Shown: positions 1 through 11,640 of the stretch, piece after piece
Position numbering within the stretch: position 1 is the first letter of the stretch
Layout: each line of letters opens with the position of its first letter
Assembly: GCA_964030475.1 (NCBI GenBank)
Contig: CAXIPT010000025.1
Location: 84,507 to 148,506, forward strand
Reading direction: 5' to 3'
Length of the DNA: 64,000 nucleotides
DNA from: Tethya wilhelma
Taxonomy: Eukaryota > Porifera > Demospongiae > Tethyida > Tethyidae
The notes under the pieces: generated by a model
What the model saw: the letters and a program-made list of their open reading frames with translations, nothing else
Database searches by the model: none
Told to the model about the DNA's origin: nothing
Made by a program: the position numbers and the translations under genes

Positions 1-1974
1 CGTGTGGAAGATGCTCCATTTGAGATCACGATAACAAGAGGGATGTTTGGACTGGGAGTGAGTCTCTCCCTCAACGAGATGGGGATGGTGGAGGTGAAGA
101 GCCTCACCTCAAGGAGCCCCATCACCAAGGATGGAAACATCAAGTGAGTGTGCTGCATGATTATAGTAATTATTATGTACCATAAGTCCGGAAATTTTCA
201 CTGTTGCTTATATTTCATGGTTCAAGGTTACCACGAAAAATGAAAATGCAAAAGTAAAGTAAACGACCTGTTCCTACGTATATTTCTTTGCTGCACTGCG
301 AATAATAGATGACGTGGAAAAATAAAACATGAATATATACGTAACACGCGCAAATTTCCAGATTTATGTTAAATCAAACGTCATTGATTGTTTCTTACCT
401 TTACCTGTCAGAGTTGGTGACTACCTACTCTCTGTCAATGATGAATCACTGGTGGGGAAATCAGTGGCACAGTCCGAGGCACTCATTAAATCACTGCCTC
501 GTGGACCAGTGAAGTTTGTCGCCATGGCACCAGCTAGGAACGTGACAGGAGAGGGGTACAAATCCTCTCAAACTGCCAACACCACTAGCACGGCTGCCAG
601 TAAGCCACCACCACCACCTGAGCCTGTCCTCCCCACGGTCACAGCTGCGGATCATTCTGAAGGAGCGTCAGAAGATGAAGGAATTGTACGAGTCATGCTT
701 CATCGATTTAGGAATGCCCCTCTGGGCATCACCATCGAGGGAGGCTGTGACACTCCTCTGCAATATGTCTACGTCACAGCTCTCTCTCTGGGTTCACCTG
801 CTTCAAACTGTGGTGTGCTTTCAAAGGGAGACCAGATAGTAATGGTTGGAGAAGAATGCCTCATTGGCAAGACCCACCATGAGGCCAACCTAGTGCTGGA
901 GAGAGCTCCAGAGTCTGTGGAGATAGTGGCTCAGAGGAAATCAGCTGCTGCCACTCAGGAGACTGGGGAGTCAGAGAGCAGTGCTGCAGCAGCAGTGCCT
1001 CCAGCTATGAACTACAGCAGCAATGATGACCTGAGGCAGAGCAAGGAGGAAGTCAGAGAAGAGAAGTTCCTGCAGTCTGTTAAGGAGGACACCATCACTG
1101 TGGAGCTGGCTAGACAGCCAGCGGAGAAACTGGGCCTTGCCCTGGTTGGAGGAAGTGAGCATCCCTCTTTGAAGGAAGTGCATGTAAGTACCGACTCCAT
1201 GTTGTGTGCTAAAGGTGCCGTGTTTATGTTGTCACTGTTGGTGTGTAGGTGAAGAAGGTAGTGCCAGGAGGGGTGGCACACACTGACGGTCGGATCAAGA
1301 GGGGAGACAGGATCCTCTCTGTGAATGGAAGCAGTCTTGCCGGAGTCACTAACAAGTATGCCCAGCTTCTACTCAAAGATGCTGGCCTTCGAGTGAGCCT
1401 TGTCATTGCACGTAAGATTGGTCGTCGTGGCACCAGTGCTATGCCCACACCGATGGGCTCCACGCTGCAGTCAAGAAGGAGCTCGGGTGAACAGTCGAAA
1501 CAAGAGAGTCCCAAGATGGCCAGGCTCCACCCGAGACAAGGAGATAGCTCGGACGAAGCACCCACCCCGCCCACACATCACCCATCTCGTAAAGGCCCTG
1601 CTCACAGAAGGCGGGCATCAATTGGAGTTGGAGGAGAAGTGCTTGTGTTCCGAGAGAAGTCGCGAACGCTGCCAAGGAAGCTTGGTTCAATGGTGGGAGT
1701 GAGACTTGTTGAGCTGAATAAGGGGCCCACAGGACTTGGCATGCAGATCAGAGGAGGAACAGAATCTGAACCCGCCATCTCCGTCAAGATGGTGGTCTCT
1801 GGGGGCGTGGCTCAGAAGAGCGGCAAGATAAACCCTGGTGATGTCATCCTTGAGGTGAACAAGGTGTCGTTTGAGAACACAACGTACAGTGAAGCCATGA
1901 AGATACTGAAAGGTCTGCCTCAGGGCAAAGTTAGCCTCATCCTTCGAGACAGGATGGCCACAATGAGACGATGA
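1..1974 (+). CDS. Multi-PDZ scaffold protein, 3' part (MUPP1/PATJ-like)
   Basis: C-terminal part of a cytoplasmic scaffold made of PDZ domains, which bind C-terminal tails of membrane proteins at cell junctions. Exons seen: 1-143, 412-1183 and 1249-1974 (stop TGA), all with GT-AG borders that keep frame. The first PDZ is cut by the window edge and runs through the 143/412 junction (DGNIK-VGDYLLSVND). A second PDZ lies at about 690-930 (LGITIEGG), a third at about 1085-1420 (LGLALVGG...VAHTDGRIKRGDRILSVNG), and the last at about 1700-1960 (LGMQIRGG...SGKINPGDVILEVN). Linkers are Ser/Pro/Glu rich. The protein ends ten residues after the final PDZ. At least four PDZ domains in series with no kinase, SH3 or GUK domain fits MUPP1/MPDZ/PATJ better than ZO or DLG, but a family name needs the 5' exons. 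It is convergent with FKBP8, with a poly(A) signal AATAAA at about 2083. Confidence 0.85.
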
Positions 1975-2184
1975 CACAATCAAACTGTGTGTACTTTAAC
2001 TACTGTACTTTGAAATTATACCTGTTCTGTGTTTAATTAGAACACACTATGTATTGCTACCCACTGTATTTTAACTTTCAATAATAAAATTAATTATAAT
2101 TAATAAAGATACAATATATATATATACCCACAGACTGGACATGTACATTATAATATATAATAATTACATCACCATTGGTGTACA

Positions 2185-2884
2185 TCAGTGTCTCTGAGTT
2201 AGGATGTATGCTAGTCCTATACCAATGGTTGCCACGACAGCAGCCACTGCCATATATGGTAATGGACCCTATAATCAGAACAATAAAAATATATCGCATT
2301 AATAATAACTAAACTTTAAATTGCTCCTAATTAAGTAATGGTTGAACTGACCCAAGTGTCTGGAGTTGGTTTAGGCGGTGTCTTCTTCTTCTGTGGTTTG
2401 GCCTTCTCTCCATCCATCATTCTCTTGTAGAGTGCCTTCTCCGCCTGCTCTAATGCCTTCCTCTTGGCGATGGCCTTCTGCAGCTCTGATTGGATGGCCT
2501 TCTCCTCTGGTCTCTGAGAGGCTGCCTTCTCTAGTCTCTCTATACCCCTGTCCATGTCCCCCTGGAGGGCTAGCACCTGTGGCCAGGCAGCACAATCAGT
2601 TTGAACACTACATTACTGAGGTATGTATGACTGAAGTCACCTTGCCCGATCTGAAGAGAGCCTTCACGTTGTCTGGTTCTTTCTGGAGGACCCTCTCACA
2701 CGACTCCAGGGCCTCCTTGAAACAGCTCACCTGCATACACAGAAAGGTGCTACAACGTCACATGACAGGTCACATGATACAGCATTACCTTGAGTTGTGC
2801 TGCTGCCATATTGTTCCAACATCTGATCTGCATGTCCCGGATGGCAGGGGAGGGCTCGGCAGAGGGGGCAGGGGGTTGCTGGGG

Positions 2885-2924
<40 letters not shown>

Positions 2925-4561
2925 TATCAACAACTCTTGACCCTAGGCTGAGAGTGTGTGAGTGTGATAGCACACAACATACCTCATCCAAGAAGATGTC
3001 CAGTGTCTTCAACCCCCTGTGAATGAGTGTCAAACATGTCACACACACACACACACACACACACAGGTACTAGTGGTACAGAAGCTCACTTGCTATAGAT
3101 CTCCACAGCTCTGTCAAACTCCTTCCTCTGAAACAGTTCATTTCCTCTGATTCTCTTCTTGTTCCTGACAAACCATGAACATAACTCTCATCATCACTAG
3201 CCTAGCTAGCTACCATCAATGGCTGTCTTACACCAACTCCAGCAGATCACTTTCTGATATCTTCTTGTAGTTCACTGGTTCCATCACTTCCAGCAGCTCT
3301 AGCTCGTACATGATGTTAGCGTTAGGAGGGACATCAGGGGTCCTGTGTGTGTGGTTGGGTAGGTAGGTGTGAGCGTGTGTGTGTATGGAGTAACACTTAT
3401 ACTCTCAACCTCAAAAATATTAATAAGTATTTAGTGACAGTGTCCTCAGATGACGCAGATTTACATCCTCATAAAATTTTTGCAGATCGCGCTTTGCAAA
3501 CTTTTGCCAATCGCGTTCTGCATTTAGCATGTGACTGCGGGCATTTGCCAATCGCGCTCTGCAAACTTGGGTTCACGTGCGTGCATTTTGCCATACGCGA
3601 TCTGCATTTGTCGCAGTGCATGGCAATTTATTTTTGACACTAATTCCACTCCATATGTGTGTGTGTGTTGGCAAGCTGGCTAGAACAACACACACTCACA
3701 CTCGACTCATGATTTGACCTCTGACCTTCCAATCTCTCCATAAGCAAATCTTGCATTTGTTTTAACTTGTGCAGTTTCCCCCGTCTCCATTATAATCACT
3801 GCCAGATCCCACGCTGTATGTTGATATGACATCATGATTACATCATAGCATGTCCATTCTATGGATGTACTCACCAGGTATGACATCACCATCTCCCACG
3901 GTGAAGACAACCCCAGAGTGACGGTCCACCACCTTACCCCCGTCTAGGACACCACGGGTACGAACTTTGACCCTCGACTGAGGGGTGGGGCACGTGGAAA
4001 CACCACCACCTTTTCTTAATACCTGAACAGATGTGTAACTTTGACCTTTGCACATTTCAGTTAAAACGTTATTGTACGCACCCGTTTCATTAGTTGTCCA
4101 TTACCAAGGAGATCCTCCCACTCTATCTCCACTGGCTTTTCAGGGGCAGGCTCAGCTGCCACTGGCTGTTCGTTTCCCCCCTCTACCCCTGGCTGGTTCC
4201 CCTCCACCACTGGTTCCTCTGTTAGTGGTTGGTTCTCCACCACTGGTTGCTGCTGCTGCTGCTGTTGGTTCTCTGGTGTCTGCTGGTCATCTTCCTTGTC
4301 AATCTTAGGAGGCTGCTCCTCTGCTAATGACTCATCATTAATAGTGCCAGTTCCAGGAGGCAGAAAGTCGGCTGGAATATCGGAGGCTGACTTTATAGTG
4401 TCATTAATATCAGATTTGACGGGTAACTCAGCACTAGTCTGTTCTTCCCCTGCATCCTCCACGCCATTTGCAACGCTCTCTTTCTCTTTAGCCACTACTG
4501 AAAGATCACCTTCTGAAGACATGTTTGGAAGATACCCACGTGGTATCTGCTGACTCAGCAT
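2185..4561 (-). CDS. FKBP8: FKBP8-type peptidyl-prolyl isomerase with TPRs and C-terminal anchor
   Basis: Membrane-anchored FK506-binding protein of mitochondria/ER, known in vertebrates as a Bcl-2/Hsp90 co-chaperone. About ten exons read from 4561 down to a TGA at 2185-2187. Exon 1 (4561-4082) is an acidic, Gln-rich tail ending in EWEDLLGNGQLMKR, the typical entry to the FKBP8 FKBP fold. Exons 4022-3875, 3813-3726 and 3342-about 3230 give the FKBP domain (GDGDVIPAWDLAVIIMETGE, then RFAYGEIGRTPDVPPNANIMYELELLEV). Exons between about 3170 and 2352 carry the TPRs (RGNELFQRKEF; WNNMAAAQLK; EPDNVKALFRSGK). The last exon (about 2272-2185) is a hydrophobic anchor ending AYILTQRH. The domain order and tail anchor match FKBP8. 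A second in-frame ATG 13 codons in (4522) could be the real start. It is divergent from WASP, whose ATG lies 106 bp away. Confidence 0.88.
2888..3063. repeat. (CA)n microsatellites in FKBP8 introns
   Basis: Two CA runs, 2888-2921 and 3041-3064, sit in adjacent short FKBP8 introns. On the coding (minus) strand they read TG. Confidence 0.9.
3440..3640. repeat. Intronic sequence with repeated GCCAATCGCG/CTGCA motif
   Basis: This FKBP8 intron holds about four imperfect copies of a unit around TTTGCCAATCGCG(T/C)TCTGCA, in both complete and degraded form (3482-3608). No coding capacity is evident. It may be a decayed member of one of the small repeat families in the window. Confidence 0.5.
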
Positions 4562-4667
4562 TTATCGAAATCACGTGATCGCACGGAAGTGAGGTTGCGA
4601 AAACCTTTTACGGCAAGTGTCTCTGTCATTTTCTTCTGTTTGTTTTGTTGTGAAGCAGCGATCAGCG
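4562..4667. promoter_or_regulatory. Divergent FKBP8/WASP promoter region
   Basis: Only 106 bp separate the outermost start codons of FKBP8 (-) and WASP (+). The interval must hold both 5' UTRs and a shared core promoter unless upstream non-coding exons exist. A TCACGTGA E-box-like palindrome lies at about 4571-4578. No clear TATA box is visible. Confidence 0.55.
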
Positions 4668-5009
4668 ATGTCTGCTCCCGCCAGCAGCCAGAGTATGCCC
4701 TGTCCTAGTCTCTCGGACTCTGAAAATGAAATTATATTCACCGTCATTGGGAACAGGCGTCAAGTAAGTTGACACACACTTCAACTTGTCACGGTCTTCA
4801 TGATGTGATCTCATTTGGTTCCTCCAGAGTAAGGCCACCGCCGTGGTCCAGATGTTCCACGCCGACCCAGACCGCTCTCAGTGGTCCAAATTCAAGACAG
4901 GAGTGGTGTGTTTTGTGAAAGACAATGCAAAGAAGTCATACTACGTCAGGCTGATTGATCTCGCTGTAAGGGGAACGTGGCAACTAGTAACTAGTGATGT
5001 GTTTGAAGA

Positions 5010-5058
<49 letters not shown>

Positions 5059-5729
5059 GACCAAGTCCATAGTGTACGAGCAAGAGGTGTACAACCAGTT
5101 CACGTACAACAGGGACCGTCCCTACTTCCACTCCTACCCTGGAGATGTAAGTTGTGTCACATGACACACCAGCTACAGGAGGAATGTGCTCCCGTGACTT
5201 GTGTTAACGTGAGAATTACCATCAACACATGTCTTGTTTCTTGTTCACAGAAATTCATGGTTGGTTTGAACTTTGCCTCTGAGAAGGAAGCCATTCAGTT
5301 TGCCAATGCTGTGGAGGCCAAGCTACAGGAGAGGAACGAGAGGAGAATGAGTACGTCAGTTAGCCCTTTCCTCAGTCTATTATTAACCCTTTGCTGATTT
5401 AATTATGGTGGTTACTCTGCAGCTATCAAGCGTGAGAAGCGTGCCACACCCATTGGTCGTCCCCCCGTCACTGTGAATGCTCCTGACGGGGGAGCAGATC
5501 CATTTGCCGGGTTCAACAAGTCGGGAGGGAAACTTCGTAAACCAAAGGGGAAACTGAAGCTCTCCAAAGCAGACATTGGGGCCCCCTCTGACTTCAGACA
5601 TCTTGCCCACGTTGGCTTTGATCCTTCAACTGGAAACTTCGATGTGAGTTTGATCACCAGTTGACAACTTTATCAGCAAAGATCTCCAGTAATGTGTTTG
5701 ACAGCTGTTTAAAATGATTGTTTCCCCCT

Positions 5730-5791
<62 letters not shown>

Positions 5792-5792
5792 N

Positions 5793-5833
<41 letters not shown>

Positions 5834-6886
5834 CAGCAACATTGACCCTCAGTGGAAGAAGCTCTTGGACACAGTGGGAGTCAGTGATGAGCAGCTCCAG
5901 GACAAGAACACTGCCACCTTCATCTATGACTTTGTTGAGAAGCACGGAGGGATACAGGAGGCAAACCGTCAGCTGGAAGAGGCGTCCAGGAACAAGCCTC
6001 CTCCCCCTCCCAGTCGTGGGACACAGAGGGGAGGACCAAAGAGAGGTGGGCGTGGTCTGCCTCCCCCTCCTCCGAGGGAGTCTAGGGGAGCAGCTCCTCC
6101 CCCTCCCCCATCCAGCCGTGGTGGCCATGCAGCTCCACCCCCTCCTCCTCCACCACCAGTCGGTAGGTGGGCGTTAAATAGAAATACAAATTTATTGCTG
6201 TAACATCTGTAGCAAGTTATCTACATACAATAAGAAACTACCGTATAGCGGGAAATTTTTGTTGGTGCAAAATTTCATATAAACACGCCAGAAGAAATTT
6301 TCGCAGTTTTAATTTTCATATATTCGAACCGCATACGAAATATATACGAAAATTTCCTGCTATACGGTATGACCATTGTAGTTTCTGTTTGTGTGTGTGT
6401 GTGTGTTTTGAACTAGCCAATGATGCTCCACCCCCTGTGCAGGTGTTCCAGCGCCTCCTCCTCCCCCGCCAGTTGGTGGACCTCCTCCCCCTAGCAGCGG
6501 GGGGTCAGGGGGGAGAGGTGGCCCCCCACCACCCCCCTCTAGAGAGGCCAAACCGGCGTCCTCCCTGCCCACCATCTCCAATGAGAGGGGGGACCTCCTG
6601 GCCAGCATCAGAGCCGGGGTCACCCTTAAGACACGCTCCACTGAGGACGACCAGACCTCTCCCACGGGAGGGGGAGGGGGAGATGACGAGGGACTGGATG
6701 GCATGGCGGGGGCACTGGCCCGGGCCCTCGCCATGAGGTCCAATGCCATACAGCAAAGTGGTACGTTGCTATAATATTATAGTAACTGTCTTTTGCATAG
6801 TTTGAACTTTGACCTCCATTCTTGCAGACAGTGAAAGTGAAGAGGAGTGGGAGGATGAGGATGACGAGTGGGGCTCAGACGACTAG
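4668..6886 (+). CDS. WASL: WASP/N-WASP actin nucleation-promoting factor
   Basis: Links Cdc42 signalling to Arp2/3-driven actin branching. Eight exons: 4668-4763, 4828-4965, 5060-5146, 5251-5350, 5423-5643, 5832-6162, 6443-6760 and 6828-6886 (TAG), each with clean GT-AG borders. Domains in order: WH1/EVH1 (exons 1-4; VVQMFHADPDRSQWSKFKTG, then FASEKEAIQFANAVEAKL); basic stretch (KPKGKLKLSKADIG); GTPase-binding/CRIB region (IGAPSDFRHLAHVGFDPSTGNFD) and the autoinhibitory helix region (WKKLLDTVGVSDEQLQDKNTATFIYDFVEKHGG); a long proline-rich region; one WH2 motif (DLLASIRAGVTLK); a central helix; and an acidic tail with two Trp residues (EEEWEDEDDEWGSDD). This is the complete canonical layout. 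WASP and N-WASP split within vertebrates, so the symbol is approximate. Intron 2 ends in a (CT)n run, intron 5 in (CA)n, and intron 6 holds an inverted-repeat element. Confidence 0.95.
5732..5831. repeat. (CA)n microsatellite with single N
   Basis: About 98 bp of CA repeat ends exactly at the WASP exon 6 acceptor. A single N at 5792 marks an unresolved repeat length. Confidence 0.95.
6239..6369. mobile_element. Small inverted-repeat element, TACCGTATAGC family
   Basis: 131 bp element in a WASP intron. It starts TACCGTATAGCGGGAAATTT and ends with the near-complement (AAATTTCCTGCTATACGGTA). No coding capacity. TA at both ends suggests a TA target duplication, as for Tc1/mariner-type MITEs. Other copies are at 17386, 20334, 22495, 27945, 28185, 41228, 43704 and 62790. 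Confidence 0.75.
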
Positions 6887-7340
6887 GACACACCCCCTTC
6901 ACCATGGAGACTGTTTGTAGAAGAACTAGATACTGCTTTTTTGTAGTCAGAATGTGAATGAATTGAGTTAACTTAATGTTGATTTTTGTCCATACGTCCA
7001 TCCTTTAAAATAAGATTGAGACTAAATTATAACAATAATTCTTACTATAAATTATGTTTGAAGAAAATACACACAAAAATTAAGGCCAGAAAAGCCTGGG
7101 AATGAGGCTAACCTATATATACGGGCTTGCAACTTGAGCTTGGTCAACTGATCGATTTTGAAAATAATTTATAAAGGAGACTTTTTGAAATATATTGGGA
7201 GGGGGGCCTGGGAACAGGGCTACACATGAATAAGTTAAAATTAATTTTGTTTTCTGTTGAAACATAATCCAACAATAATAACAATAACAAGAGATGTGCG
7301 AGAATAAATGATATTATTGCTCAGAGCAGCTGGAAGTCCC
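6887..7340. other. WASP-phosphatase intergenic region (convergent 3' ends)
   Basis: AT-rich spacer between the 3' ends of WASP and the phosphatase. It contains two fragments of the TAGCCTCG foldback family: AGCCTGGGAATGAGGCTA at about 7094-7111 and GCCTGGGAACAGGGCTA at about 7207-7223. No gene seen. Confidence 0.7.
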
Positions 7341-9149
7341 TCACTTGTACAGTGAGACTCTGTCACTAACAATTCCATCTTTGTTTCTCACAAACTCCCA
7401 GTGCAGTGCTCTCCTGCTGGCAACCAGCATCCGGCCATAGCCGTAGCTGTGCTCAAAATGTCTAGACCATTGTTTGTGAGTTGTGCCCACATCCACAATA
7501 TGGCAGCCGGCACTACCTACCACAATGTGGACGATTCCATCTTCAACACATCTCTCACGATACACCTTGCAGCTCCTCTCATAAGAGTGGTAATGGCCTG
7601 ACAGGACAACGTCCACCTGGTACAAGTAGAGGAGGTCTTCCAGCTCCCTACGCAGGTGCTGGGCAACAACCCCGTCCGAGTGGTAGTTGTCGATGGTGTA
7701 CATTGGCCTGTGCATGCTGACCACGACCCACGGTGTCTCCTTCCTGTCCACCCTCCTCAGCTCCCCCTCCAGCCAGGAGTACTGCCTGGACCCCCGGGTG
7801 AAGTTGTGTTCCGTGCTGATCTGGACAAACTGGACCACTCCGTACTTGAAGCTGTACCACCACAGCTTGTGTCCATTGCCAGGCATGTGGAACCGATGGT
7901 AGACGGGCACCCCGCACTCTCCACCTGAGTCGTGGCCATAATTCCCCCAGGAAGGATGGAACCCGTTGCTGGCTACTCCGCTGGGGTCCTTGCTGCCACC
8001 CACCATTGTGTTCTGTTCGTGATTTCCAACGGACACCATATATGGTACGTGACTTGCTATGGGTTCAATAAGTGACATGAACTCCTCCCAGCGGTAGGCA
8101 AAGCCCAGGGCGTAGCCGAGGTCACCAATGTGAAGGATGAACCTCATCTCTTCATTCTGCACGTCCTTGGAGACACCAGCTCTCGTTGCTTCAGCTCCCG
8201 GCGCCGGCGTAAGGTCCATATCACCATAGGCGATGAACTGGTATGGCTTCTCTTCCCCTGGAGGCAGTGCTGTACGAAACGACTTTACAGAGCTAAATTG
8301 GTTGCCATGGTTACCATATTGGTAACAGTAGAGTGTGTTTGGCCTGAGGTGTGTCAGGAGAACGTCGTGAAGGAAGCCAGGGTCTCTGAAATGGAAGGAG
8401 AGGTTGGCGGGGGGGCCACACATCTCCTGAGAGGAGTAGGTGGAGGAGGAACCAGCGGCAGAGAGAGACAGCTGCTCGTCACACAGTCCGTAGTGGACAG
8501 TGGGTGTGGCCTTCAGTCCGGAGGTCCACATGACCCTCATTTCATCAGGCTTCCCTGTGAGTGCGAGATGCCCATGGAGAGGTGCCCCCCTCCCTCCAAT
8601 GAACCTCACCGTGTGGCTCTTAGCAACCAGCTCCGGGTAAGAGTCGTTTAAGAAGAAACGAAACTGGCAATCTTCTCGGATATTGAACAGTGACACATTG
8701 AGCTGGCCACGATCGGAGAATGGGGATAACTCTTTAATAAACCAGTAATCAATGAAATTGTTTGAAGGAAAATTGGCAGGACAGTAGAGTCCCATCCAAG
8801 GAGAGTGAGTGTGAGATGGAACGTTGCTCCATTCAACAGTCACAAGGCCACCATTTTCAATGAGAGTTGGGTGAACAGTTAATTTAGGTTTGGGATAATA
8901 TCTGTTCTGTGAATCCACCAAAGTTCCAGGAAGCCACCTCCAATATGGCACGTTGTAGACCTCCTTGTTGCCTGCATGAAGGAGAGGCAACTTGACCTTC
9001 TTCTGGAGGTCAGCAGTCAGGGGGTTGCTGGACTGACTGGAAAAGATTCGTGAGCCATGATGCTGAGTGAAGGATATGCGGACTCCTAGCCATGCTATGG
9101 ACAGCAACACACCAACTGCAAGGACTGCTCTAGTGTTGACGCTCCTCAT
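7341..9149 (-). CDS. Purple acid phosphatase / ACP7-type metallophosphoesterase
   Basis: Single-exon 602-residue secretory metallophosphatase, hydrolysing phosphate esters at a two-metal centre. The N-terminus is a signal peptide or anchor (AVLAVGVLLSIAWLGV). A fibronectin-like N-terminal domain (residues about 65-280) includes the family phrase PDEMRVMWTSG. The catalytic domain has all five motifs: YGDMD, HIGDLGYALG, SVGNHEQ, VVSMHRPMY and GHYHSYERSC. Metal-ligand residues Asp, Asp, Tyr, Asn and three His are all present, so it is probably active. The residue after GDM is Asp where Gly is usual. The EEFMSLIEPIASHVPYMVSVGNHE stretch resembles the plant-type large PAPs (PAP1/2/9/27) as much as animal ACP7. 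It lacks introns while its neighbours are intron-rich, which hints at retroposition or transfer. Several N-glycosylation sequons (NVS, NDS, NLS, NFT) fit secretion. Confidence 0.9.
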   Translation of the reverse strand: MRSVNTRAVLAVGVLLSIAWLGVRISFTQHHGSRIFSSQSSNPLTADLQKKVKLPLLHAGNKEVYNVPYWRWLPGTLVDSQNRYYPKPKLTVHPTLIENGGLVTVEWSNVPSHTHSPWMGLYCPANFPSNNFIDYWFIKELSPFSDRGQLNVSLFNIREDCQFRFFLNDSYPELVAKSHTVRFIGGRGAPLHGHLALTGKPDEMRVMWTSGLKATPTVHYGLCDEQLSLSAAGSSSTYSSQEMCGPPANLSFHFRDPGFLHDVLLTHLRPNTLYCYQYGNHGNQFSSVKSFRTALPPGEEKPYQFIAYGDMDLTPAPGAEATRAGVSKDVQNEEMRFILHIGDLGYALGFAYRWEEFMSLIEPIASHVPYMVSVGNHEQNTMVGGSKDPSGVASNGFHPSWGNYGHDSGGECGVPVYHRFHMPGNGHKLWWYSFKYGVVQFVQISTEHNFTRGSRQYSWLEGELRRVDRKETPWVVVSMHRPMYTIDNYHSDGVVAQHLRRELEDLLYLYQVDVVLSGHYHSYERSCKVYRERCVEDGIVHIVVGSAGCHIVDVGTTHKQWSRHFEHSYGYGRMLVASRRALHWEFVRNKDGIVSDRVSLYK

Positions 9150-11080
9150 CCGAGACCAGGTAGATGAAATTTTTGAAGTCGAGCAGCTTCACAACTTGCA
9201 AACTGGGCTGGTTTCTCTGAAATCACACCATAAAAATTTTATCCATGAAGAATCATGCCGATATATCGATCATGCAGGTCACATGTGATCTAAAAATTAA
9301 TAATTATAGATTAATAAATAACTAGGGTACACATGGTGCAAATCCTCGCTCAGCGTGCGCGCTTTTTTTTTTTTGCAGAACAAAGTCAAGGGTCGTCAAT
9401 TTTGAAAACGCAGTTCAGCTCATTTTGGGCGCCCGGGCTTAGTCCAGAAAGCCAGCTAGAAGCAGAAATCTGACTTATAAAGCAAACTTTGAAGTTTCTT
9501 AAGAGTTTTACATCCATAGCAAGCCTACACTAGCAGTTATTTAAAGCGAAATTAAAGTAAAGAGAAGTTAGAACTCAGTCTTGGGTCGTCAATTTTGAAA
9601 ACTAAAATCAGGTGATTCGTGCTGGCGACCAGGAAACCAGCTAGTTCTGGCGTTAGTTAGAGTATGGGAACTGTAAACTGAACTTCTCTTGCCACATTAT
9701 TAAGCTTTCTAGTGACTGCAACTATTTCTATGCCATAGCAAAATTAGATGTTAGGCTTCTTGACTCTAATGCTTCACTTAGATTTCTTCAAGGGCTTACA
9801 CGTACCATTCATCCTTTATCCCACCTACCCCGTACACTACATGCCAGTCACTAGGACGCTATGACTGACATAGGTTCTGCGAGTAGGTGGGGGCTTAACT
9901 ATATGCTGTAAGTGTGCAGTTAGCGAGGCATATATTTCAGGGGAGACTCACCACGGCCCCCGGACCATGTATGTGATGAACCTTAGGCAGTATTTGACTC
10001 CTGCCATAGCCCCGCTACACTAACACACTTACTATATATACTTGCGAGTCCCTATTTATACCAATGACATTACTGATAGAAAATGTCAGTTGGGTTTCGT
10101 TAATGAGATTCATTGGAGACGCAGGACGTGACGCTAAATGGAATGCAGTTAATTGATTTTAATAAGTGACGTAATCATACGCGCTAAATGGAATGTAATT
10201 AATACCGCACCGTAAAATGTGTATTGTGAAAACAGCTTCTCCAGGCTTCTACAAAAAGGCCTAGCCAAAAACTACAGAATAATGGCCTAGCTACCAAGAA
10301 ATCAGCTATCCAAGTTTATTCTTTTAGCTAGAGAAGCTAAAAAGCCTTTGCCCAGGCTCCTCCTTCATGCATGAAGACATTATCAAGGCTAAAAAAGCCG
10401 GCATCGAGCGCCGGCATAGTTATATTCCCCTCACCGGGATTGGAAATGGGCCCATTTTATTTGCAGATAGACGAAGTGCTACTATTTGTGCGTGGAGCTT
10501 AATTTAAGTGGGTTTAAGATATTTTTTTTATCTATCTCAGACAGAGACTCTCCTGCTGGCCAGTGATCCCATGACTTAAGATTTTTGTTGCTTAATTTGT
10601 ACATTGCAAATAAGCACTATTTTATATATAAGTTAGCTGCAAGGTAATATACTGTATATGGTCTGAAACGATTGATAATTTTCTTCTTTTCATACGAGAT
10701 AATATTGTTTACAAAATAATAAGTATTGTTGCAATAATAATCCAAGACTTGAGAAGGTGACCATTCTTCCAGACAAGAATAGAATGATTCCAAGGATACA
10801 ACCTTGCTATCAGCTTATTTATGTCTTCCTGATTGTGCTGTGGTATAATTATAGTGTGGTCTCAGGGTGAGACTCTGAGGCTAAAATCATACTTTCTCTG
10901 CAAACTTAATGATTTATTCAGGTTTGAGTTGGATGTACATATCTTGCCAGCTGCTCTGTGCCTTGTAATAATGTTAACTGAGCTTGAACTTTCAACCATC
11001 CATTGAGAAACCTTCAATAACGTGGGGAAAAAGACATCATGCATGATATGAAGTTTTAGGTCCCTGGATTTTCATCATGA
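9150..11080. other. Gene-free region with short direct repeats
   Basis: No supported gene. A motif GGGTCGTCAATTTTGAAAAC occurs at about 9389 and, with one change, 9582; each is followed within about 60 bp by a CCAGCTAG-containing stretch, so a ~190 bp unit seems duplicated. Short hairpins lie near 10395-10425 (GCCGGC around ATCGAG). The longest frame on the minus strand (10862-11044) has no recognisable motif. Confidence 0.6.
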
Positions 11081-11083
11081 TAA

Positions 11084-11640
11084 TAATAATGATGGTTTTA
11101 GGTTCAGCTTCAGTGGGTTCCATCACGGTACGATGGTTTTAGGTTCTTGGGTTTCATGGTATTATGATGGTTTTAGGTTCTTGGGTTTTCATCATGGTAT
11201 GATGGCTTTAGGTTCTTGGGTTCCATCATGGTGTGATGGTTTTAGGTTCTTGGGTGTTCATCATGGTATGATGGTTTTAGGTTCTTGGATTCCATCACGG
11301 TATGATGGTTTTAGGTTCTTGGGTTCCATCATGCATGGTATGGTGGTTTTAGGTTCCTGGATTTTCATCATGGTGTGATGGCTTTAGGTTCTTGGATTTC
11401 ATCATGGTATGATCATGATGGTTTTAGGTTCTTGGGTTCCATCACGGTATGATGGTTTTAGGTTCTTGGGTTCTATCATGGTATGCGGACGGGTTCTATC
11501 ATGGCATACAGCCATGGTTTTAGGTTCTTGGATTTTCATCATGGTATGATGGCTTTAGGTTCTTGGGTTCCATCATGGTATGATGGCTTTAGGTTCTTGG
11601 GTTCCATCCCATGGTATGATGGTTTTACGTTCCATCAATG
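11084..11640. repeat. Minisatellite, ~31-36 bp unit, about 15 copies
   Basis: Tandem array of the unit GATGGTTTTAGGTTCTTGGG followed by TTCCATCATGGTAT. Unit length varies through small indels (TTTTC/TTCC, extra CATG). It creates spurious long open frames. No spacers, so it is not a CRISPR. Confidence 0.95.

Noticed and set aside
2378..3022. Plus-strand 214-residue frame
   Set aside because: Shadow of FKBP8 exons on the other strand plus (CA)n translation.
9780..10020. Spliceosomal or other structured RNA
   Set aside because: The stretch with GGGGAGACTCACC and short complementarities does not match U1, U2, U4, U5, U6, U3 or 7SK consensus that I know.
11084..11640. CRISPR array
   Set aside because: Units are contiguous with no unique spacers, and the DNA is animal-like.
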